A DNA stretch of 64,000 bases from Aralia elata (GCA_034770075.1 JAVJAP010000339.1:1622501-1686500), one strand, 5' to 3'. Numbered from the stretch's first letter, positions 31,801 to 43,720 are shown. Notes: a model not told the origin generated them from the letters alone. A program made the numbers and translations.

Positions 31801-33890
31801 ATGCTTTTCACGATTTTCACCATTTATTTGGTGTGTTGGATATTCCGCCCCCCCCCCCTTCTCTGCTGATGTTCTTGGAATTTATCCAACTTAATGAACA
31901 TCTTGTAGGAAGGTTGAATTCTATATTAGGCTGTTGCGTGAGGATTACATGACATAGTTGTACTTCTTGCCCAATTTTCAGTTACGCTTTGAAAGATCAA
32001 TATGTTTTTGTACATTGGTAGGGACCTAGAGATAACTGATTGTCAATATAATTATTTTCTTTTCAATTGTTTCCATCGTTCAGAAAAATTAAGAATTTAT
32101 GCTAGTCAACCTTTTTCCATCCTCTCATCTGTGATTGGTTTGCGGATGGGAGATTTAAATGCCATTTCATTTCAAATGTGGTAATTGTATTCCAATTGGT
32201 TGGCCTGTATAAGATCCTTATTTCTTTGTAGAGTATAATGCTATATGTTCAAAGCTTTGTGGCCTGCACTTGATATTAGCAAGCTGCAAGGATGAAAATG
32301 ACATAGATGGTTTACTGATTGCAGATCCAGTCATTCCTAGCTGGTGTCCCTTATATTGTCATTGGATTTAGGTAAATGCTGTTTGCTCTACAATCTGCCC
32401 TTACCTGTCTTTTCTTTTTTCTTCTTAGTGGATGACTACTAAAGTACTAACCTAGCCACAAGAGACCATTACACCCTTAAACCCCCCCCCCTCCCTCCCT
32501 CCCCACCTTCCCCCCACCCCTCCTCTCCCTCCCTGTAGTTTAATAGAAAGAAAGAAAAGATCTTTTTGTCAGTCATAAAGTTGTCCTTCACTGATGTGTT
32601 CTCTCTAACAAATGAAAGTAGGTCACTTCAAAATTTAGTTATTCTCTCACTTTGAAAGTACTCATGGTACAGTTCCAAATTTAATCACTTGTTTATCCTT
32701 CATTGGCAGGAATGATACTGGTCGACTTGTCCGTACAGAGAGACTAAGAACCAAGGATATAACACAGAGAGTTAAAATGAAGGGATATTGGCAGGTAACT
32801 CTGTTTTAGCTGCAAATTGCATGGGCATTTATACTTTATTCTTGCACCCTATGGTTTTATCCTTAGAGGGTCATTTTATCAATTTTTATGAGTACGATTA
32901 GTTTGGTCCACATTTATCGAGTTGGTTACTCTTTGTTATCAAACTGGCAATTTTATGAACCCCACTTGACATACTTTGTCATCTTTTTCACTTTGTATTA
33001 TGCATGCACATTCCCCTCAGCACCAACTCTTGAAGAACTGAAAGGATAGTCGAGTTATTTGAATGATCCTTGAGATGATTATTAAAAAAAAATAAAAAAA
33101 AATAGTAGATAGTTCGAAGTCCGAATTAGTTGTCTCCGGTTCTTTTCTTGGATGTCCCAAAACTTGTAAAGGAGAATTTTTGGGTAGGGGTCCAATGAAG
33201 GTTAATTATACTTGCCTCTCTCTCTCTCTCTTTTTTTCTGTTTTTTTTTCTGGTGGTAACGGGTTGGCCCTTGGCAGGGAGGAGTATGCCTTGCATTTGC
33301 AGATGAGGTGTTGTGCTGGCTTTATGGAACAGTCAAAGAGAGTGAGATTTTGACCTTAATACATTTTACTTTTTGTTAGTTATTGATATATTGGAATGAA
33401 ACGAAAATTTAATACTCCCTTCTAGAATATTGGTTCAATATCGACTTTTTGAAGCTAATTTGAGATATATTCAACTTCAAAATTGATATGAATTAATTAG
33501 TTTTACACCATACAATTATGAAAATTGAAAAGTATTCAAGTAGTACTACTAATTACAAGATTTATTAGTTTCAAAAACTCAAATGAAAAATATCAAATTT
33601 GAATTTTAACATATCTCATATCAACTTTAAAAAGTCAAACTTGATTTGGAATGAGGGAGTATCTTGCAACAACACTTATCCAGTAATTGTAAGATAATAT
33701 TTTCCGTTTCTTTGCATCATTCTCATATCATATAAAAGCAATTATATTTCCTGATAATTAATGTATTTTAAATTATGTGACACCAGATGAAGACTATATA
33801 CTTCAGTTTGCAGCTCCTTTCACCCGTTTGGAGCTTCTTCAAGCGCAATCTTGCCCAGATGCAATCACTAACCATGTTGAGCAATTATAA
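24785..33890 (+). CDS. DXO1: DXO1, decapping/deNADding exonuclease of the DXO/Rai1 family, 13 exons
   Basis: Exons: 24785-25151, 26796-27036, 27719-27784, 27908-27986, 28108-28187, 28282-28305, 28629-28753, 30125-30341, 30430-30483, 32325-32371, 32710-32794, 33278-33341, 33787-33890. All junctions are GT-AG. DXO/Rai1 proteins remove incomplete or NAD caps from RNA and degrade 5'-3'; the plant protein is also linked to cap methylation. The N-terminus is the plant-type extension: acidic start, 17 serines (residues 27-43), then Gly/Ser and acidic stretches. The catalytic domain keeps GYCFE (E about 336), EMD (about 378-380) and ELK (about 394-396), matching family active-site motifs. Exons total 1553 nt, one short of a multiple of three: exon 2 shifts frame between about 26822 and 26875. 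The start is the first ATG after the TATA box. Confidence 0.93.
25152..26795 (+). other. DXO1 intron 1
   Basis: A 1644-bp intron between CCAG|GTGATC and TTTCTAG|TTTTACC. It follows the Ser-rich exon and has a CT-rich stretch at about 26721-26775 before the acceptor. No embedded gene or clear transposon was recognised. Confidence 0.8.
28282..28305 (+). other. DXO1 micro-exon 6 (24 nt)
   Basis: Eight codons, TYRNNLNK, flanked by CTGGCAG| and |GTGATT. Adjacent exons are phase 0 on both sides. The peptide joins MHFV to ILATAYIRNEPWEMGVHKRN as expected for the family. Confidence 0.9.
28833..28868. repeat. (AT)n microsatellite in DXO1 intron 7
   Basis: About 36 bp of perfect AT repeat, about 80 bp after the intron 7 donor. 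Intron 7 (28754-30124) otherwise shows nothing recognisable. Confidence 0.95.
30484..32324 (+). other. DXO1 intron 9
   Basis: The longest intron (1841 bp), between TGG|GTACAT and TTGCAG|ATCC. It contains a C10 run near 31849. No gene or bounded transposon was identified. Short ORFs inside are not supported. Confidence 0.8.
32482..32534. repeat. C-rich pyrimidine tract in DXO1 intron 10
   Basis: Nearly pure C/T with a C11-12 run followed by CTCCCTCCCTCCCC. The complementary strand is G-rich and could fold as a quadruplex; the C strand could form an i-motif. Confidence 0.85.
33415..33659. mobile_element. Stowaway-like MITE in DXO1 intron 12
   Basis: A 245-bp insert with inverted ends CTCCCT... 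and ...AGGGAG, flanked by TA on both sides (33413-33414 and 33660-33661). It is AT-rich with internal inverted similarity (ATCAACTTTAAAAAGTC against GACTTTTTGAAGC). TA target duplications and CTCCCT termini are hallmarks of Stowaway MITEs mobilised by mariner transposases. It lies wholly in the intron and leaves both splice sites intact. Confidence 0.85.
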
Positions 33891-34323
33891 CTACTCGGGA
33901 AACCCCGATAGTTATGTTGTTTAATTTTTGATTAAGAGAGTGAAAGGGCGGCAGAGTGGTGGTTAACATGTCAAATTTCATCTTTTGGGAAGTGTAGGTT
34001 TTTGTTGTAAAGTTTTATAAATAGGAGAACAATGGCTGGACAAATGTAAATCTTCATAAACAGTCATCATGGGAAAGAAAATAGATAACTTGTGGACAAA
34101 TCAATTTATTGTCCATTGTACCCAGATTTGAATAGTTACAAATTCACTAAATATGAATGAATATGAATTGTCTTATAGTAATGCAAGTTCTACTCGAAAT
34201 AGGTTAGATTTCACACTGTGTGTGAAGTTATTTACTTCCTTTTTCGAAATAAAATATCAAGTTTGACTTAAACTTTTGAAAGTAAATTTGTGCTATTTTT
34301 AAATTTAAAAATTAATTAGTACT

Positions 34324-34354
<31 letters not shown>

Positions 34355-35024
34355 TACAATTTTTATAATTGCATTTTGTCTAAAATTAATTGAATTCTTT
34401 AATTTTGATACGACATTAAAAAGTTAATAATTTTATATTTTGAAATAAAAGGGGGTATTTAGACATCTATTTTATATTTTGAAGCAAAATATTTAGTTTC
34501 AATTTCGTTTGTATATGAGTGTAAAATTCAATTAAACGAGAACATTGAGTGCGAAACTAATATTTTTATTTACAAAAATTGAAAAAAATAAATTTTGAAT
34601 TTAAAGCCAACCGGTTAAAACTACGGAAAAAGATTTATGGAGATTTTTTGAGTATACAATAATCTCCCAAATTTATTATCTCTGTTTTTCATTTATTTGT
34701 GTTTCACATAACAAGTGATGGTGGATAATGGATATCATGATAAGTATCTCATGTATTTATAGACCACAAGCTTAATAAATCGAGTAACGTACGGGTAAAT
34801 TTAGAAACAATTTATCAGGTAAATTTTATATATGACATATTTGAGCGCTATTTTAGTTAGTTACGAATCAACTCATGATGGCTCGATAGTCCAAATTTAT
34901 TTATTTATTTTTATCTTTATTCAATTGTTAGTGATAAATGATATATTGTAACTTGAATAATAAATGTATAGTAAAATTTTGTGAAAATTCAACTTTTGGG
35001 AATACCAAAATTTATGATCAAGAA
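33891..35024. other. DXO1 3' UTR and intergenic DNA
   Basis: No further gene is seen. The first few hundred bases would hold the DXO1 3' UTR. An AT microsatellite lies at about 34325-34351. The rest is AT-rich without recognisable structure up to the LTR start at 35025. Confidence 0.6.
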
Positions 35025-35542
35025 TGTAACGCCCCCAAATTCGGATCCTTTGAACCTCGGGTATGGTGCGTCACGGTACTACTCTTTCCATACATGTATC
35101 TAGACATTTCTCTAAATCATAAGAATAATTACAATGTCCTTACAATACTTCTCAATCTACTCACAAGTTCTAAGACCTTTACATAACTATCTCCAATAAT
35201 ATTACAAACATTTTATAATGTTAGCATTTCTTTTCCCTTACATTCTTCTAACCTTTCCGATCCTTCCGCTCTAGCTGCAAAAAGTTTTAGAATTTGCAAG
35301 GGTGAGCATTTAATTGCCCAACAAGTATAAGCAGTGAATAAACAACAAAATCAAAAGTTATATCATACATTTTTATCAACTGAACAATAGTTGTGAAACA
35401 TAACAATTAAATAGGAATAAAATTATTTCCTCATCTTTAAATATCTTTCATGAATAAACATAATCTTAAACTCATCAACTGTTCAATATTAGAACATTTC
35501 TTTATTTAGTTTAGCACATAAGTGCTAATATTGGTCTAACAC
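35025..35542. mobile_element. LTR fragment of a long-LTR gypsy-like family
   Basis: It starts TGTAACGCCCCCAAATTCGG, the same opening class as the 3.8-kb solo LTR at 48825 (TGTGACGCCCCCAAATCCGG). Both also have an AGCTG ... GGGTGAGCA / AGAGTAAGCA ... CAAGTAT block 250-350 bp in. Such LTR starts are common in Tekay/Del-type chromoviruses, but no coding part is available to confirm this. It is cut at 35542 by the Sirevirus-like LTR; the rest would lie beyond the window. Confidence 0.65.
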
Positions 35543-35812
35543 TGTTGTCTCCTAAAGGTACTTAAAGATCTAGAAGGGGGATTGAATAGATCTTTTTTTT
35601 ATTTTATAAAAATACTTGATTAATATTTTACCCAATAGTTGTTAATCAGGTTAATTTAGCACAACGAAAAATATGTTCTTAAAAGATTTTTCCTTAAAGA
35701 TAACTTAGAGATTTCAGTTCTTAGTTTAGTTAAGAATAACAATCACAAATAATAATGCAGATAAAATGTAAGACAGAAAGGTAAATGACACAAGGAGATT
35801 TTTAAGTGGTTC

Positions 35813-37152
35813 TGGGAGCTGTCGTTTTACACTCCAAAATTAATACCTTACTAACACTCTACTAGCACAAAACTTAGTATAATAACAAGTAAGGATCGAT
35901 CCCACAGAGAAGTGAATTAATCTTTTACTTATTCTAGTATTCCTATTATTTCTATGAATGAGGTTTTTGAGTTTGATTCACTAAACCAACAAAAGTAATT
36001 AAGAGTGATCAATGAATAAAAAGCTTCAGTTCTTCAGTTCAGTATCACCTTAACACAGTTATGGAAAAGTCAAGTTTAACAATATTTATCCTTCAATGAG
36101 ATTAATAACCCTAGATAACCGCAATCGCTAATTATCCGAACTTCTCCTTATGTGTAAATCAAATGTGACAATCGCCTCAAGAGACCCCAACTATCATATA
36201 ACCTAGAACTATCAGTCTAGATTTAATTATAACACTAGCAAGCATGAAGAATTAGAGAATTAGGTTATTCCAAGCAACAATTATACAATCAGGAATTATT
36301 TAACTTGCCTTCTAATAATCTTAATAGTATCCAAAAGCTTGTCCACAATCAAATACTATTAATTGCTACCTATGATCAGATATAATATCGTATTTGCTTA
36401 ATACTATATCTTAATCTAGCTGATGATATTAATCAAAATTAATTCAATTGGCCAAATCAAAATCAAAAAATTAAATAACAATATAATCAATTAAAAACAG
36501 ATTATTAGAATAAATCTCAATGCAAGAAGGAATAAATAAATAAAACCTGATTAAACCATTAATTATGAAAAAGGTTCAACATTCCCTTAGAACTGAAAAA
36601 TAAGAGTTTAGGCTTGACATGCCTTCAATCTCCTCCAAATTAGGGTTACAATTGTAGTTGCCAAGATCTCTAATAATAAATTAAAAACATCTATTTATAG
36701 TCCTAAGATAATATCCTAAGTCTCTAAGAATTAAGAATCCAATCTGAAATAGAAATCCTCAAAAATTATAAAAAGTCAAAGCTGGTCAAACTTGGTCAAC
36801 GCCGCCTTTCTCGCTGGGGCGAGAATTTTTGTACTGAGTTTCTCGCCGGGGCGAGAAACTCCAGAGAAGTCTGCGCCGGGGCGAAATCTGGCAAAGGCTG
36901 GGGCGAAAACGGACAGAGGCTTCCTCGCCGGGGCGAGAAAATTCAGTACAAAGTTCTCGCCGGGGCGAGAACCTTCAATTCTCCAACTTTTCAACTTTTT
37001 CTCGTTTTAGCTCCGATTTTCCATCTTTTTCCACTTTTGACTCTGAATTCTCCTGAAATCAATAAACAACCTAATAAGTGCATATACACAATAAAACATG
37101 CAATAAACTAAATATAAAGGAATGAAAATAAATGAATATTATGCACATATCA
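35813..37152 (-). repeat. 3' LTR of element 3
   Basis: It runs from TGGGAGCTGTCG to CACATATCA (1340 bp). It differs from the 5' LTR by scattered substitutions and small indels, mostly in A or T runs. It contains the GC palindrome array 36810-36972. Confidence 0.93.
36810..36972. repeat. CTCGCC-GG-GGCGAG palindrome array (3' LTR of element 3)
   Basis: Six motif copies have their CGCCGGGGCG-type cores at 36812, 36844, 36874, 36896, 36926 and 36958, so spacings are 32, 30, 22, 30, 32. The outer spacers carry the inverted words TTTGTACTGA and TCAGTACAAA. The same array is present at 44724-44886 in the 5' LTR. Confidence 0.9.
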
Positions 37153-38249
37153 AATTCTCCCACACTTAGTCTTTACACGTCCTCGTGTAAACTAAAACAA
37201 AAGTTATATTGAAATCATTTGAATTCTATTCAACCAAATTCCCAAAGGTTCAAATTCAATTAGCATCCATGAATACTAACACCAATCAACAGAAATTTGT
37301 TCAATACTTCATCAATCAACTAATAACAATAACCTCATCATTCCCCACTGAACATCTATAAATCAAATTGAAATCACATAAGCATCTCCTATGATCAACA
37401 CAGACACTCAACTCAGTTTGTATGGAACAACAACCGTGCACACTGACTCAAAACCAGAACATGTTTTGTTTCCTGCCATTCATTTTTCTCATTCAGGTGA
37501 ATGCATTTTATGCTCCATTTCACCTTTCGCATTCTTTTCTTAAGTGAGTGCATTTTATGCTCCATCTCACTTTCCTTCTCACCAACGAGTGCGTTTTACG
37601 CTCCATCTCGTTGCACGTGTTTATGGGTGAGTGCGTTTTACGCTCCATCTCAACACACCACATGTCTTCCTTTTGAAACAAAATGTTTCTCTTTTTTTTT
37701 CAGTTATTTTTTTCTCAATTTTTTTAACTGTCCAATTTTGTCTTCACATGGTCCTGGAAACAAGATAAGCAATTAAACAGTTCTAAATCATGAAATCAGT
37801 GCACAAAGTCAACTCCACAACTAACTTAGTCAAGTAAACATGTATCTCATACTCAAGTACTCATGCAATACCAACTCAATCTAAATCACTCAACTATGGG
37901 TCATAACTTCATTATCATCATTTATCAATTAATTTAGCATCAAACAAATTCAATCAATGACATCAATCTTCATTTTAAAACCAAAAACCTTTAAAAACTT
38001 GACCAAACAACTCAGATTTTCGCATTTAGAGCAAACCTACCTATCCTATACTAACCTAAACCTAAACCCCTCCCCCATACTCAAACCTTACATTGTCCCC
38101 AATGTAAGACAATCATACAAAAGACGAGCGAAATAACTAAAAACCCAAAAATAAGTAAAAAGGGATAGAAAAGCAAATCTGAAATCTTGGGTTGCCTCCC
38201 AAGCAGCGCATTTGGTTAACGTCGTTAGCCCGACATCGATTCTCCTCAA
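37153..38249 (-). other. Element 3 3' noncoding region with hairpin array
   Basis: No ORF. It holds the polypurine tract at the LTR edge, four covarying hairpins at 37496-37652 and, near 38188, the post-integrase block GGGTTGCCTCCCAAGCAGCG shared with elements 1 and 2. Confidence 0.7.
37496..37652. repeat. Array of four hairpins with paired base changes
   Basis: Copies start at about 37496, 37542, 37584 and 37626. Each has an outer stem, an inner GC stem, a TTTTA loop and a TCCAT bulge. Outer stems read GGTGAA/TTTCACC, AAGTGAG/CTCACTT, AACGAG/CTCGTT and TGAG/CTCA. Inner stems read GCAT/ATGC in two copies and GCG/CGC in two. A fifth copy is in element 2 at 11605. Confidence 0.8.
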
Positions 38250-39695
38250 TCATTCATAGCTCGGATCTACTAGGTCTATCATCTCCACACTCTCCATCGG
38301 AAATCCTTCACAGAATGGTTTTAGCCTATGTCCATTGACCTTGAATACTTTCCCTGTCTTTGGATTCTGTATATCTATAGCACCATGAGAGAACACATTA
38401 GTAATAACAAAAGGACCCTCCCAACGAGAGTGCAACTTACCTGGAAATAACTTCAGCCGCGAATTGAATAGAAGAACTTGTTGTCCAACGGTGAAATCTT
38501 TCCTCAAAATCTGCTTGTCATGGTAGGCCTTTGTTTTATTCTTGTATAGTCGAGAACTCTCATAGGCTTCATTCCTCATCTCTTCTAATTCCTGTAACTG
38601 GAACTTCTTATGCATCCCCGCTTCATCCAAACTCATATTACATTGCTTGATCGCCCAAAAAGTTCTGTGTTCTAATTCCACGGGTAGATGACATGGCTTC
38701 CCAAAAACCAATCTGTACGGAGACATACCAATGGGGGTTTTGTATGCGGTTCTATACTCCCACAATGCATCTTCTAACCGCAGACTCCAATCTTTTCTGC
38801 TTGGCTTGACGACCTTCTCCAATATGGCTTTCACTTCACAGTTGGATACTTCAGCCTAACCATTGCTTTGCGGATGATAAGATGTAGAAATCTTATGCAA
38901 AACATTGTATTTCCTAAAAAGTGCTACTAACATCCTGTTGCAAAAGTGAGTTCCTCTATCGCTGATGATAGCTCTAGGAGTTCCAAATCTGACAAATATG
39001 TTAGTTTTGACAAAATCGACAGCAACTTTAGAATCATCAGTCCTGGTGGCTATAGCTTCCACCTATTTAGAAATATAGTCAACAGCCAAGAGAATGTAAA
39101 TATTACCATGAGAAACGGAAAAAGGTCCCATAAAACCAATACCCCAAACATCAAAAATCTCAACAATTAAAATGGGAGTTTGTGGCATTTGATTTCTATG
39201 TGATATGTTACCTGTTCGTTGACAATTCGCGCATGATTTACAAAATAGATATGAGTCTTTAAAAATTGTTGGCCAATAAAAATCACTTTCTAAAACCTTA
39301 TGAGCAGTCCGTTTGGGTCCAAAATGACCTCCACAAGCATATGAATGGCAAAAAGTTAGAATAGACAATGTTTCGGTATTAAGCACACATCTACGGATTA
39401 TCTGATCAACACAAAATTTCCACAGGTATGGATCATCCCAAACATAATGTCTAGCATCACTCCTAAGCTTATCCTTTTGGTTTTTAGAAAATTCATTGGG
39501 AATAAATGCACTTGCCAAATAATTAACAATGCTAGCATACCAAGGCAATTCCTCCTGAATAGAAAAGAGACGCTCATCTGGAAAGAAATCATACAGTGGT
39601 AGTGCCTCCTCATCTCTCACTAGCCTACTCAAGTAATCTGCTACCAGGTTATCCGCTCCCTTCTTATCCTTGATTTCCAAGTCAAATTCCTGCAA
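38250..39695 (-). pseudogene. RNase H C-terminus and integrase of element 3
   Basis: One frame with stops at 39065-39063 and 38858-38856. It starts at QEFDLEIKDKKGADNLVADY, continues through an H2C2 finger (CHSYACGGHFGPKRTAH ... CANCQR) and the integrase core (DVWGIGFMGPFS, ISDRGTHFCN, SNCEV-type block). It ends with LWEYRTAYKTPIGMSPY and a C-terminal domain to 38250. Element 2 has Trp (SKWVEA) and Gln (NGQAEV) at the two stop positions. WGIDF is changed to WGIGF, so the first catalytic Asp also appears lost. Confidence 0.85.
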
Positions 39696-39704
39696 TAGTA
39701 GAAT

Positions 39705-41906
39705 CTATCTGATAATTCTGGGTTTAGAGTCCTTCTTGGTCAACAAATACCTGAGAGCTGCATGGTCAGAATAAACTACAACTTTAGTGCCAGGTAAATA
39801 AGATCGAAATTTATCTAAAGCAAAAATAATATATAAAAGTTCTTTTTCTGTTGTCGAGTAGTTAATCTGAGCTCCATTCAATGTTCTAGAGGCATAATAG
39901 ATGGCATGAACAGCTTTGTCAACTCTTTGGCCCAACACAGCTCCGACTGCATAATTGCTTGCATCACACATTATTTCGAAGGGAAGATTCCAATTTGGCG
40001 GTTGAATCACAGGTGCGGAAGTCAATAGGCTCTTCAACATGTCAAATGCCTCCTTGCATGCATCATCAAACTGGAATTCCACATCTTTTTGTAGTAACTT
40101 ACATAATGGCAGAGCTATTTTAGAGAAGTCTTTGATAAATCTCCGATAGAAACCTGCATGTCCAAGAAAAGAACGAATCTCCCGCACACTGACGGGGTAA
40201 GGCAAAGCAGACACAATATCAATCTTAGCTTTATCAACCTCTAAACCTTTAGCTGACACAACATGTCCAAGCACTATACCCTGTTCTACCATAAAGTGAC
40301 ACTTTTCCCAATTAAGAACAAGGTTAGTTTCCAAGCATCTATCTAGCATACGCGTTAGATTTTCCAAGCACAAATCCAAAGAATCACCATGAACTGTGAA
40401 ATCATCCATAAAAACCTCGATGCAATTTTCTAAAAGATCAGAAAAAATGCTTACCATGCATCGCTGGAAAGTACCTGGTGCATTGTAAAGTCCAAAGGAC
40501 ATCCTCCGGTATGCAAAAGTACCAAATGGACACGTGAATGTGGTCTTTTCCTGGTCTTTGGGTGCAATCACGATCTGATTATATCCTGAAAAACCATCTA
40601 GAAAGTAATAATAAGTATGCCCCGCTAATCATTCTAATATTTGATCAATAAAAGGAAGAGGGAAGTGGTCTTTTCGAGTTACAGCATTTAATTTCCTGTA
40701 GTCAATACACACTCTCCATCCTGTTTGTATCCGTGTGGGCACCAACTCACTATTGTCATTCGTGATGACAGTTATTCCAAATTTTTTCGGAACTACCTGT
40801 ACCGGACTCACCCACTGACTGTCGGAAATGGGGTAGATTATACCTGCATCAAGCAATTTAATCACCTCTTTCTTGACTACCTCCATCATGAGTGGATTTA
40901 ATCTTCGATGTGCTTCTCTCGTGGGCTTTGCTCCATCATTCAAAAGAATCCTATGCATGCACATCGCGGGGCTTATACCTTTAATATCTGCTATCGTCCA
41001 ACCAAATACTGTGACATGGTCCTTTAGGACTCTCAACAATTTCTCTTCCTGCACTTTGGTTAGATTACTAGCAATAATCACATGTAAAGTTTCATTAGTC
41101 CCTAAATATGCATATTTCAAGTGAGCAGGTAAGGGTTTCAATTCTAAGATTGGAGCTTGCTCCACAGATGATAACAATTTTTTATGAGACACAGGCAATT
41201 GAATTGATTGAACTGTATACTTATCTGTGAATTTTGGTAAAGAGTGCAATGCAGCCACAACTTCCTTCAATTCCTGATTCTGGTCAAATTCTTCCTCTTT
41301 ATCCATGTCCAAGTTGTTAGTAATGGCCGTCTCCAAGCTTTCCCGGTGTACTTGTTCAAAAGATTCCTGCACCATAGAATCAATGATGTAAATGGCAAAA
41401 ATATGATTAACATCACTAGGGTACCTCATTGCATCATATATATTGAACTGAATTTTCTCTCCATCAAATTCCATAGTCAAGGTCCCATTGTGCACATCGA
41501 TCATTGTCCTTGCTGTTTTCAAGAATGGTCGCCCTAACAAGATATGCAAAGGATTTGGAGATCTGTCATCTTCCATATCCACAATGTAAAAATCTGCAGG
41601 AAATATTAACTGATTCACCTGCACTAAGACATCTTCAATTACCCCTTGAGGATAAGTGTTAGTACGATCAACAAGTTGAATGATAATACCAGTTTGTTTC
41701 AAAGGTCCTAGATTTAAAGAAACAAATACAGACAATGGCATGATATTTATTGAAGCTCCTAGATCTAGCATAGCTTTCTCAAATCTGGTATTACCTATTC
41801 TACATGGGATTGTAAACATTCCCGGATCTTTACATTTAGGGGGCATTTTTCTTTGAAGCACTGCTGACACATTCTCTCCTACAGTGACTTTTTCATCATC
41901 TTTCAA
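39705..41906 (-). pseudogene. Protease, reverse transcriptase and RNase H of element 3
   Basis: Frame 41906-40629 carries the protease (MLDLGASINIMPLSVF, LLGRPFLKTARTMIDVHNG) and the RT N-terminus (LNPLMMEVVKKEVIKLLDAG). After a TGA at 40631-40629 the same frame continues 40571-39705 with MSFGLYNAPGTFQRCM, catalytic FMDDF, FLGHAGFYRRFIKDFSK and the start of RNase H (FEIMCDASNYAVGAVLGQR, TTEKELLYIIFALDKFRSYL). A stop follows at 39707-39705, where element 2 has Trp (RLIRWILL). Confidence 0.85.
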
Positions 41907-43459
41907 TTTTTTTTGTTAGTACACAATTCCTTCAAAAACTTTGCGTACCTGGGCACTTGTTTGATGGCATCCAATAGAGGAATATTTACCTCTACCTTCC
42001 TGAAGGTTTCCAAAATTTCCTTTTCGTTTTCCTCCTTCTTTGAAGTCTTGTGTGTTCTTGGTGGAAACGACAACGGTGGGGTCTTAACTTGAGTAAATGG
42101 GGTAACAATTTTCCTCGGTGTCTCAGTCTCCCCTTTAGCATTGTCCTCTTCAATTTCCATAACTGCTTTGGGTACTTCCAACTCTTTTCCATTCCTTAGT
42201 GTAATCGCACTAGCATTCTCCTTTGGATTGACAACTGTTTGAGAGGGCAACTTTCCTGAACCTTGAGAATCCAACCTCCCCACTGTGGTGGCAAGTTGAC
42301 CTATCTGATTTCTCAAGTCTTGAACAGAATTTTTCGTTTCCTGCACGAACTGCTGTGTCTGACTCATGAATGCCTTGAACATGTCTTCCAAAGATGTTCC
42401 AGGATTTGCAGGAGCTGCCTGTCTAGGTTGATATTGGGGTTGAGTTGGTTAAGAGTCTTGTGGGAACCCTTGTTGTCTAACCGGATACACGCTTTGCGCT
42501 GGTGGCCTAATTCCTCCATAACTAAGGTTAGGATGATCCCTCCGTCCTGGATTGTAAGTATTGGAGTACGGGTCATACTTCCGCTGTGGTTGTGCCTGAT
42601 AATTCCCCATCGCATTAGCTTGCTGTGCGGTTTCATCCTCTTGCAATGTCGTACAAGAATCAGTACTGTGACCACCCATTAAACAAATCCCACACACTTT
42701 TGCTGCTGGTGTATTTCCTGTAGCCATCTGTCTAACCAGCGCAGTTAGATCAAAAATTTGTTGTTCAAGGTTGCTCGTGGTCATCTCATTCACTCTTGCA
42801 GGTGTATGGTTATGCCTTGTCCCATACTGCTGAGAATTAGCAGCCATATTCGCAATTAGAGTCCTCGCAGCCTCCAGTGTCTTATCTACTAGTGCTCCTC
42901 CACTTGCAGTATCGATCATACTCCGATCCATTGGTGATAATCCCTCATAAAAGTACTGAATCAGGTGTTGATCGTTTATTTGATGGGGAGGACAACTGGA
43001 ACACAGTTTTTTAAATCTTTCCCAATACTCATACAATGTCTCTCTGCTGAACTGTCGAATGCCGCATATCTCCTTTCTGATGTTGGCAACTCTTGAAGCA
43101 GGAAAGTACTTCTCCAAGAACAACCTTTTCATGTCATTCCATGACTGTATTGACCCTGAAGGAAGATAGTACAACCAGTCTTTCGCTAGATCTCCCAATG
43201 AGAATGGAAATGCCCTTAGCTTGATTTGATCCTCGGTTACTCCATGTGGCTTCATGGTGGAACACACCACATGGAATTCCTTCAAGTGCTTGTACGGATC
43301 CTCACCTGTGAGACCACGAAAAGTAGGCAAAAGATGAATTAGTCCCGATTTAAGTTCAAAAGCAGCAGTTAAAGTAGAATATTCAATGCACAAGGGTTGT
43401 TGATTAAGATTAGGAGTGGCTAATTCTTTGAGTGTTCTATTGTTATTTGGCACCGCCAT
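41903..43459 (-). pseudogene. gag of element 3
   Basis: Starts at ATG 43459 (MAVPNNNRTLKELATPNLNQ). The gag core includes FPFSLGDLAKDWLYYLPSGS, FLEKYFPASRVANIRKEICG and TLYEYWERFKKLCSSCPPHQ. A zinc-knuckle-like CGICLMGGHSTDSC follows near 42690. An in-frame TAA at 42451-42449 precedes the linker frame 42391-41903. Just before the protease a run of eight A on the minus strand (about 41912-41905) coincides with a frame change. Confidence 0.85.
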
Positions 43460-43720
43460 TTCTTCTTCTTCCTCTTAATCGGTGGATGATGTGTTTGACA
43501 GTAATTCAAGTGCTATGTTGAGTCCCGGTGATGGAACTTCGTCTGACTCTGCAGTGATGCCTCGAACTTGACGAGCTTCTTTCCTTAGCCTGCGTGCAGT
43601 TTTCTCAATTTATGGATCAAAATTTAAATCACCGGATTGAGAGGATCGTGTCATAAACTACAATAATGAACAAAAATAAGATAAAATAAAATGAAGAATA
43701 AATAAAGATAAATAACACTT

